From assembly GCA_002346525.1 (NCBI GenBank), contig DDZY01000034.1:1-19891 (forward strand): 19,891 nt of DNA. Direction: 5' to 3'. The DNA is from Proteobacteria bacterium UBA2996 (GTDB lineage Bacteria; Pseudomonadota; Gammaproteobacteria; Arenicellales; UBA868). The position numbers and the translations under genes were made by a program. A model generated the notes under the pieces. It did no database searches. It saw only the letters and a list, made by a program, of their open reading frames with translations, and had not been told where the DNA came from. Positions 15,217-19,891 of the stretch are shown here, piece after piece; position 1 is the stretch's first letter, and every line of letters starts with the position of its first letter.

Positions 15217-16554
15217 CTACCCTGCGAGAATGGGGCGTCGGCCAATACTGTAGTAATCAAGGCCATGTTCCCTCACCAGTTCCGGATCAAATACATTGCG
15301 ACCGTCAAAAATAATTGCGCTGCGAAGCGCTTTACGAATACGGGAAAAATCTGGGCTACGAAACGCTTTCCACTCAGTCACGAGAATGAGCGCATCGGCA
15401 TCGTCCAGCACCCGGTAGCGTTCTGCCTCAAAGGTCACACGGTCATCTTCAGAAAACACCTTCTTCGCTTCGTCGACTGCCACTGGATCAAACGCGCTGA
15501 CGGTTGCCCCTCGGTTGCAAAGCTCCCTGATGATGACCGCGCTCGGCGCCTCACGCATGTCATCCGTATTGGGCTTGAAAGCTAGACCCCACACTGCAAA
15601 ATGGCGGCCGTTCAGATTTTCCCCAAATCGTGAAACCACCTTCTCAACAAGGCTGAGTTTCTGACTCTGGTTAACCGCCTCGACCGCGTCCAGAATTTTT
15701 GGCTCCCAACCGCTACTCTGCGCCGTTCTCGCGAGAGCCTGGACATCTTTTGGAAAACACGAGCCCCCATAGCCGCAGCCGGGATAGATAAAATGGTAGC
15801 CGATGCGCGGATCTGAACCGATCCCCAGCCGGACTGTCTCTATATCGGCCCCGACGCATTCCGAGATATTCGCCAATTCATTCATGAATGAAATCTTCGT
15901 TGCCAGCATTGCATTCGCTGCATACTTGGTGAGCTCTGCCGAAGACAGATCCATAAACAGCAATCGGTCATGACTTCGATTGAACGGCGCGTAAAGCTCC
16001 CGCATTTTTTGCCTGGGACGCTCATTATCTACGCCAACGACAATTCGGTCGGGCTTGAGAAAATCCTCGATTGCCGCGCCTTCTTTCAGAAATTCGGGGT
16101 TGGACACAACGGAGAACTCAAGGTCAACACCTCGTTGATCGAGACGAGACTGAATCTCGGCGCGGACTTTCTCGGCGGTGCCGACCGGAACGGTGGATTT
16201 GTTCACAATGACCCGATAATCTGTCAGCGCATCCCCTATGCCCCTTGCGACTGCCAGAACATGTTGCAAATCGGCCGCCCCATCTTCGTCGGGAGGTGTC
16301 CCCACAGCAATAAATATGATCTGGCCAAAATCCACTCCCCGAGAAAGATCGCTCGTAAAGTCGAGCCGCCCTTCTGCCGTATTTGTGCTAACCAGGTCTT
16401 CCAGTCCGGGCTCATAGATCGGAATTCGACCCTGTCTTAGGCCCTCGATCTTTGACTGATCCGTGTCCATGCACAGTACGTCATTTCCAACATCGGCAAG
16501 GCACGCCCCTGAGACGAGACCTACATAACCGCTACCCACGATCGTTACTTTCAC
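15217..16554 (-). CDS. ugd: UDP-glucose 6-dehydrogenase
   Basis: Oxidises UDP-glucose to UDP-glucuronate with two NAD+. The 445-residue length is standard. Visible are the N-terminal NAD motif GSGYVGLVSG (7-16), NPEFLKEGAAIEDF (152-165), the catalytic segment PGCGYGGSCFPKD (258-270) with the nucleophile C266, and KPNTDDMREAPS in the C-terminal domain. The start is GTG at 16554 with GGAG eight bases upstream. It is the first gene of the polysaccharide operon, separated from the ComEA-like gene by a terminator-like hairpin, so a promoter for the operon may lie in or near the short 91-base gap. UDP-glucuronate could feed the O-chain or the outer core; no UDP-glucuronate-modifying enzyme is seen in the window. 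Confidence 0.97.
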   Translation of the reverse strand: MKVTIVGSGYVGLVSGACLADVGNDVLCMDTDQSKIEGLRQGRIPIYEPGLEDLVSTNTAEGRLDFTSDLSRGVDFGQIIFIAVGTPPDEDGAADLQHVLAVARGIGDALTDYRVIVNKSTVPVGTAEKVRAEIQSRLDQRGVDLEFSVVSNPEFLKEGAAIEDFLKPDRIVVGVDNERPRQKMRELYAPFNRSHDRLLFMDLSSAELTKYAANAMLATKISFMNELANISECVGADIETVRLGIGSDPRIGYHFIYPGCGYGGSCFPKDVQALARTAQSSGWEPKILDAVEAVNQSQKLSLVEKVVSRFGENLNGRHFAVWGLAFKPNTDDMREAPSAVIIRELCNRGATVSAFDPVAVDEAKKVFSEDDRVTFEAERYRVLDDADALILVTEWKAFRSPDFSRIRKALRSAIIFDGRNVFDPELVREHGLDYYSIGRRPILAG

Positions 16555-16590
16555 TGGGGAAACTCCAAAAATTCAGAGCATTTTTTTGGC

Positions 16591-16625
16591 AAAAAGAAAG
16601 GGCGCCATCTCAGGCACCCTTCTTC
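16591..16625 (-). terminator. Intrinsic terminator after the ComEA-like gene
   Basis: On the minus strand a stem GGGTGCC / GGCGCCC (7 pairs, one G-T wobble) with a six-base loop TGAGAT is followed by TTTCTTTTT. It starts about 26 bases after the ComEA-like stop codon and ends before the ugd start, which is the classic position and shape of a rho-independent terminator. It separates the housekeeping/ComEA unit from the polysaccharide operon. Confidence 0.8.
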
Positions 16626-16645
16626 GAATCCGAGCTTGAATTCTA

Positions 16646-16939
16646 TCAGTTCTGGTGGGCTTTTCCATCCACCAACAGCGTTTCCTCGTTTTTCTCCAGC
16701 ACTTTGGGACCGATTCCCGGGACCTGCAACAATTCGTCGACGGTATGGAATGCTCCATTCTCGTCTCGGTAGGTGACAATCGCTCCAGCCAGCACAGGTC
16801 CGACCCCGACGATATTCTCTGCCAGACTTTCCGCGTCCGCCTGATTGATATCTACCGGTTCCGCACTGGCCGCCTGACCAAAGGACAAAAACGCTGCGAT
16901 CAGGGCACCGTACAACGGGTTCAGTTTTAACTGATACAT
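16646..16939 (-). CDS. ComEA-family secreted helix-hairpin-helix protein
   Basis: A 97-residue protein with a signal peptide: a hydrophobic core at about 9-22 and a likely cleavage site ASA-EPV after residue 26. The mature part is one tandem helix-hairpin-helix domain: VDINQADAESLA (29-40), GVGPVLAGAIVTYRDENGAF (45-64), then VDELLQVPGIGPKVLEKN (67-84), the usual ComEA pattern. Such periplasmic proteins bind DNA nonspecifically; ComEA serves in DNA uptake during natural transformation, but many short homologues have no proven role. Strong ribosome binding site GGAGAG six bases before the ATG. It lies 111 bases downstream of lapB and is followed by an intrinsic terminator. A similar small HhH protein gene lies near wbpM in Pseudomonas aeruginosa, from memory. 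Confidence 0.92.
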   Translation of the reverse strand: MYQLKLNPLYGALIAAFLSFGQAASAEPVDINQADAESLAENIVGVGPVLAGAIVTYRDENGAFHTVDELLQVPGIGPKVLEKNEETLLVDGKAHQN

Positions 16940-16976
16940 GATCTACTCTCCTTGTAGTTGCTTGTTTCCAGAAAAC

Positions 16977-16995
16977 TATCGCGGATACCGCGATA
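16977..16995. repeat. Perfect inverted repeat in the lapB-ComEA gap
   Basis: The plus strand reads TATCGCGG-ATA-CCGCGATA, an 8-base perfect dyad with a 3-base centre, about 40 bases upstream of the ComEA-like ATG and about 55 bases after the lapB stop. On the minus strand it is followed by GTTTTC, too short a T-run for a convincing terminator. It may be a weak terminator, an RNA hairpin in the leader or a protein-binding site. Confidence 0.6.
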
Positions 16996-17050
16996 CGGGA
17001 AATAGTCGTTTTTTCTGAATGCCGCTTCAAGGTAAATAGTTCACAATGGT

Positions 17051-18232
17051 TTAGGAGAGCTTGATGGTGGCCAGCCTCGGAGCGGTGGTATCCCAGTGTC
17101 GACATCCGGGGCACTGCCAATGCATTGACTTACCCTGAAATCCGCAGAAACGACACTCATAGCCAGGGCGATCCGCCAACAACTTCCCCGCGACGTTGCG
17201 CATCAGTTCGTAATCTGAACTGGAGTCACTGTTCAAACGGCTATCCGCACGTATTTCCAGCAGCCGGTTCAAGCCCGATAAACTGCCGTGCTCCTCCACC
17301 CACGACTCAAGATGCGCCTCCGCCTCTGTGCTCCGCCCCTCTTGAGAAAGAAAATCTACCAGCAACAACTGCAGGCGCTCATCAGAACTGCTTTCGAGCG
17401 CCCGACGCAAAAAGTCGATGTACAAGTCCGATTTGCCCACGCTTTCAGCACTCGTCTGTACTAGCCGCGCGACCTCATTGAGCATCTCCGGATGGTCGGC
17501 GCAAAGTCGCGTCCATGTCGTCACCGCCTGACGATGCTTGCCCGAGAGGGCTTCAAGTCTGCCGCGTAAAATGATCGCCCGGGCACAGTTGCGGTTTAAC
17601 TTCAGGGCGTTAGTCGTTCTATCTTTCGCCGCTGCGTAATCTCCGGCATTAAGTGCACGTTCAGCCAGTTCACACTGATATTGCGCGATCCGGGGCGCCC
17701 ACACTTCCGTCGTCAACGTATCAAGGTGCCCAGCAGCCGCGATCACCCGCTCCCATTCCCGCTCACTCTCATAGATCTGGACCAGCAGGCGAAGTGAAGC
17801 TTCACGGAAGCTTTCGCTCGCACCCAGTTCCAGTAGCAGGTTTTCGGCCCGGTCGAGCAATCCTGCTTTAAAGTAGTCGTTCGCCAACTCGAAGAGCACT
17901 TGGCTTTTCTGCTCGGAACTGATTCCCGCGCGTGAGATCAACCCTTGGTGAATCTGCGTTGCCTTCTCGATCTCACCTCGACGCCGAAACAAGGTACCTA
18001 GGGCCAATTGAATTTCCAAAGACTCGTCGTATTCTTCAAGCGCCTTGGCTAAGACATCAAGGGCTTCGTCATGCTGATCGTTTGCAAGAAAGTTGATGCT
18101 GCGGACATAGCTGTCGGAGATCTCCTTCGGCCCGGAAGCATTGGGCCCGGAGAACCGGCCCCGTTGAGCCGCAACCCATCCCGAAAGACCGGCGAGGGGC
18201 AACAAAAGCAAAAGCCAAATTGGGTCCATCAT
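17051..18232 (-). CDS. lapB: Lipopolysaccharide assembly protein B (TPR protein)
   Basis: LapB (YciM) is an inner-membrane protein that controls LpxC turnover by FtsH and helps couple LPS synthesis to transport. The 393-residue length matches the family (389 in E. coli). An N-terminal membrane anchor (about 4-21) is followed by a long run of TPR-like helical repeats (about 40-340) and a C-terminal rubredoxin-like metal site with C360, C363, C374 and C377 (CxxC-x10-CxxC). Two adjacent ATGs at 18232 and 18229 are both possible; GGTGAG lies directly upstream and spacing slightly favours the second. The start is one base past the lapA stop, so the two are translationally linked. Located in the usual rpsA-ihfB-lapA-lapB order. 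Confidence 0.96.
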   Translation of the reverse strand: MMDPIWLLLLLPLAGLSGWVAAQRGRFSGPNASGPKEISDSYVRSINFLANDQHDEALDVLAKALEEYDESLEIQLALGTLFRRRGEIEKATQIHQGLISRAGISSEQKSQVLFELANDYFKAGLLDRAENLLLELGASESFREASLRLLVQIYESEREWERVIAAAGHLDTLTTEVWAPRIAQYQCELAERALNAGDYAAAKDRTTNALKLNRNCARAIILRGRLEALSGKHRQAVTTWTRLCADHPEMLNEVARLVQTSAESVGKSDLYIDFLRRALESSSDERLQLLLVDFLSQEGRSTEAEAHLESWVEEHGSLSGLNRLLEIRADSRLNSDSSSDYELMRNVAGKLLADRPGYECRFCGFQGKSMHWQCPGCRHWDTTAPRLATIKLS

Positions 18233-18233
18233 C

Positions 18234-18494
18234 TCACCGTTTTACGCCAAGCCCCTGCGACGTCGAAGACGCAGCGAGCTTTCGCTTTAATCGGAAAATA
18301 CGAAACCAAAGCGGGGCGGCCGCTAGCACAAACCCTGTCACCAATGCAGTCAACAACGCGAAAACCAGCGGACCCTGCCAGGTGATATCGAAATAATAGG
18401 ATACGGATACTTCTTGTGGATTTCGTGCCGCGAACGTGACTCCGGCCACGATTGCAGCAAGCACGATGACTATTGTCAGCAGTTTTTTCAGCAT
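18234..18494 (-). CDS. lapA: Lipopolysaccharide assembly protein A (DUF1049)
   Basis: This 86-residue inner-membrane protein has two hydrophobic helices (about 5-22 and 42-64) joined by the conserved ARNPQEVSVSYYFD segment (22-35) and ends in a basic, coiled-coil-like tail (RLKRKLAAS). That is the LapA/YciS layout. LapA acts with LapB in LPS assembly in E. coli. The ATG lacks an obvious ribosome binding site; 54 bases separate it from the ihfB stop. The stop codon almost touches the lapB start, indicating a lapAB unit. Confidence 0.94.
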   Translation of the reverse strand: MLKKLLTIVIVLAAIVAGVTFAARNPQEVSVSYYFDITWQGPLVFALLTALVTGFVLAAAPLWFRIFRLKRKLAASSTSQGLGVKR

Positions 18495-18548
18495 CGACGC
18501 GTATCGGGGCGCAGACCTTGCCGGTACCTCAACCGCAGCGTGATCGAA

Positions 18549-18875
18549 CTAGTCTGCCTCGGGCAATTCAGGATCATCCGCCTCATGGCCTGGTCGATCC
18601 TGATTTACGCGTTCGCGGAGTAAACGACCGGGTTTGAAGTGGGGCACGTATTTTCCGGGCACACTCACGGCCTCGCCCGTCTTGGGATTTCTTCCAGTTC
18701 TGGGCATCCGGTACCTGAGACCGATGCTGCCAAACCCCCGAATCTCAATGCGGTCTCCGGCCACGAGTGCCCGACGCATGTGGTCCAGTACGGCGTTAAC
18801 AGAAAATTCCACGTCACGGGGCGGAAGGTGCGGCTGCTCTTGTGAAAGCCGCTCGATCAGTTCGGATTTGGTCAT
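18549..18875 (-). CDS. ihfB: Integration host factor subunit beta
   Basis: IHF-beta pairs with IHF-alpha to bend DNA at specific sites. The 108-residue product begins MTKSELIERLSQEQ, matching the known N-terminus of the family, so the ATG at 18875 is chosen although the frame is open further upstream (ATG at 18884, TTG at 18902). The motifs RIEIRGFGS, the DNA-intercalating arm GRNPKTGEAVSVPGKYVPHF and FKPGRLLRERV are canonical. E. coli IHF-beta has 94 residues; the extra length is an acidic C-terminal tail (DRPGHEADDPELPEAD), common in related bacteria. It follows rpsA with a 44-base gap, the normal arrangement. Confidence 0.97.
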   Translation of the reverse strand: MTKSELIERLSQEQPHLPPRDVEFSVNAVLDHMRRALVAGDRIEIRGFGSIGLRYRMPRTGRNPKTGEAVSVPGKYVPHFKPGRLLRERVNQDRPGHEADDPELPEAD

Positions 18876-18919
18876 GGTCTTCATTCCGTCACGCCGTGCC
18901 AATGAAACCGACGCCAGTC

Positions 18920-19891
18920 TCAGCCGTCCTGTTTGTCGAGCTCCTCTTTGAGTTTGTCACCCAAAGAAGTCATCGCTGACACCTGACCGCTGTACTGCTG
19001 AACGGCTTTGTCCTCAATCTCGGCCTCCAGCGCTTTGACAGAAAGCGTGATTCGACGAGTCTTGCGGTCAATACTGGTAATCTTTGCCTCAACCTCTGAG
19101 CCGGCATTCAATATCGACCGGGCGTCCTCTACGTAGTCCCGGGAGAGTTCCGTTGCGCGAAGATAGCCTTCTACCCCCTCACCCAGTTCCACCACAGCAC
19201 CTTTTGCATCAACACTGGAGATGACTCCCTTTACCGACGCTCCCTTGGAGTGGGCGCCGACATAGGCGTTAAAGGGATCGTCCTGAGCCTGCTTAATCCC
19301 GAGAGAAATCCGCTCCCGGTCCGGATCTACCGACAATACGACCGCAGTGATCTGATCACCTTTTTTAAAATCCCGGACCGCATCTTCACCCTCTCGTTCC
19401 CACGACAGGTCGCTCAGATGAATCAGGCCATCGATACCCCCTTCCAACCCGATGAAGACGCCGAAATCCGTAATGGACTTTATCTCGCCCGTAATTTTGT
19501 CGTTGCGCTGATGCGTCGCGGCGAATTCGTCCCACGGGTTACCCGTACACTGCTTCATCCCGAGTGAAATCCTCCGCCGCTCTGAGTCGACCTCCAGCAC
19601 CATGACTTCGACTTCGTCTCCCAAGTGGCAGACCCTATTGGGGTGAACGTTTTTGTTGGTCCAGTCCATTTCCGAAACATGAACCAAGCCTTCAACCCCT
19701 TCCTCAAGCTCAACAAACGCACCGTAATCCGTGATGTTGGTGACTTTGCCAAAAATCCGGGTCTTCTCGGGATACCGACGCGCAATGTCGGCCCACGGAT
19801 CCTCGCCAAGCTGCTTCATCCCAAGAGAGACGCGGTTTCTCTCCCGGTCAAACTTTAATACCCGAACCGTGACTTCATCCCCCACGTTCAG
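18920..19891 (-). CDS. rpsA: 30S ribosomal protein S1 (partial, C-terminal part)
   Basis: The frame enters from the right edge without a start and yields 323 residues, the C-terminal portion of a protein of about 555-560 residues. It contains the end of S1 domain 3 (VGDEVTVRVLKFDRERNRVSLG) and S1 domains 4, 5 and 6, each with the repeated pattern of an ITDYGAFVEL-type strand and a RRISLGMKQ-type end. S1 binds mRNA on the small ribosomal subunit. The visible first GTG at 19885 is an internal valine codon, not a start. The gene leads into ihfB as in other Gammaproteobacteria. Confidence 0.98.
   Translation of the reverse strand: MNVGDEVTVRVLKFDRERNRVSLGMKQLGEDPWADIARRYPEKTRIFGKVTNITDYGAFVELEEGVEGLVHVSEMDWTNKNVHPNRVCHLGDEVEVMVLEVDSERRRISLGMKQCTGNPWDEFAATHQRNDKITGEIKSITDFGVFIGLEGGIDGLIHLSDLSWEREGEDAVRDFKKGDQITAVVLSVDPDRERISLGIKQAQDDPFNAYVGAHSKGASVKGVISSVDAKGAVVELGEGVEGYLRATELSRDYVEDARSILNAGSEVEAKITSIDRKTRRITLSVKALEAEIEDKAVQQYSGQVSAMTSLGDKLKEELDKQDG

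Noticed and set aside
15970..16440. Plus-strand frame of 156 codons
   Set aside because: It is antisense to ugd, which has all catalytic motifs.
16570..16592. TTGCCA as a possible -35 element for the ugd operon
   Set aside because: No acceptable -10 hexamer follows at 16-18 bases, and the element overlaps the terminator T-run.
16940..17050. Possible promoter (TTGAAG with a weak -10) before the ComEA-like gene
   Set aside because: The -10 candidate matches the consensus at only about half of its positions, which is not enough to call a promoter.
16551..17120. Minus-strand frame of 189 codons overlapping the ComEA-like gene
   Set aside because: It covers two intergenic gaps and the ComEA-like gene in another frame; the ComEA product has a signal peptide and HhH motifs while this one has none.
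1..19891. CRISPR arrays, tRNA or rRNA genes, insertion sequences and phage genes
   Set aside because: No regularly spaced repeats, transposase or integrase motifs, or structural-RNA signatures were seen on either strand.

Overview
The window looks like part of a gammaproteobacterial chromosome with moderate GC. Every credible gene lies on the minus strand, so transcription runs from the right edge to the left. The right end is a housekeeping block in the order typical of Gammaproteobacteria: rpsA (3' part), ihfB, lapA, lapB. A small secreted ComEA-type helix-hairpin-helix protein with its own intrinsic terminator follows. The genus cannot be determined from the sequence alone.

From about 16554 down to the left edge runs one tightly packed cell-surface polysaccharide cluster of twelve genes, with gaps or overlaps of a few to about 60 bases and no internal terminator seen. 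In transcription order it holds: (i) precursor genes ugd (UDP-glucuronate), rfaE1 and rfaD (ADP-heptose), rfbB and rfbA (dTDP-4-keto-6-deoxyglucose); (ii) an ABC O-polysaccharide exporter, wzm and wzt, whose Wzt carries a C-terminal carbohydrate-binding domain; (iii) a 1281-residue multidomain protein with a methyltransferase-like fold, a kinase-like module, a coiled coil and two GT2 glycosyltransferase domains; (iv) a membrane-anchored GT2 of the polyprenyl-phosphate type; (v) a GT2 fused to an atypical NAD(P)-binding short-chain dehydrogenase domain; (vi) a WbpL/WecA-like initiating sugar-1-phosphate transferase; (vii) a WbpM/FlaA1/CapD-type 4,6-dehydratase cut by the left edge.

A coherent reading (inference) is an O-antigen locus. 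WbpM-like and SDR domains make an N-acetylated 6-deoxy sugar nucleotide, the WbpL-like enzyme loads it on undecaprenyl phosphate, the GT2 enzymes build the chain in the cytoplasm, and Wzm/Wzt exports the finished chain after recognising its end. The layout from ihfB at one side to a WbpL-WbpM pair at the other recalls the Pseudomonas aeruginosa O-antigen locus, but with ABC-type export instead of Wzx/Wzy. The most unusual items are the giant methyltransferase-like/kinase-like/coiled-coil/GT2/GT2 protein next to the Wzt with a binding domain, and the GT2-SDR fusion that lacks the usual Tyr-Lys catalytic pair. No tRNA, rRNA, CRISPR array, insertion sequence or phage gene was seen, and no stretch over 300 bases is without a gene.
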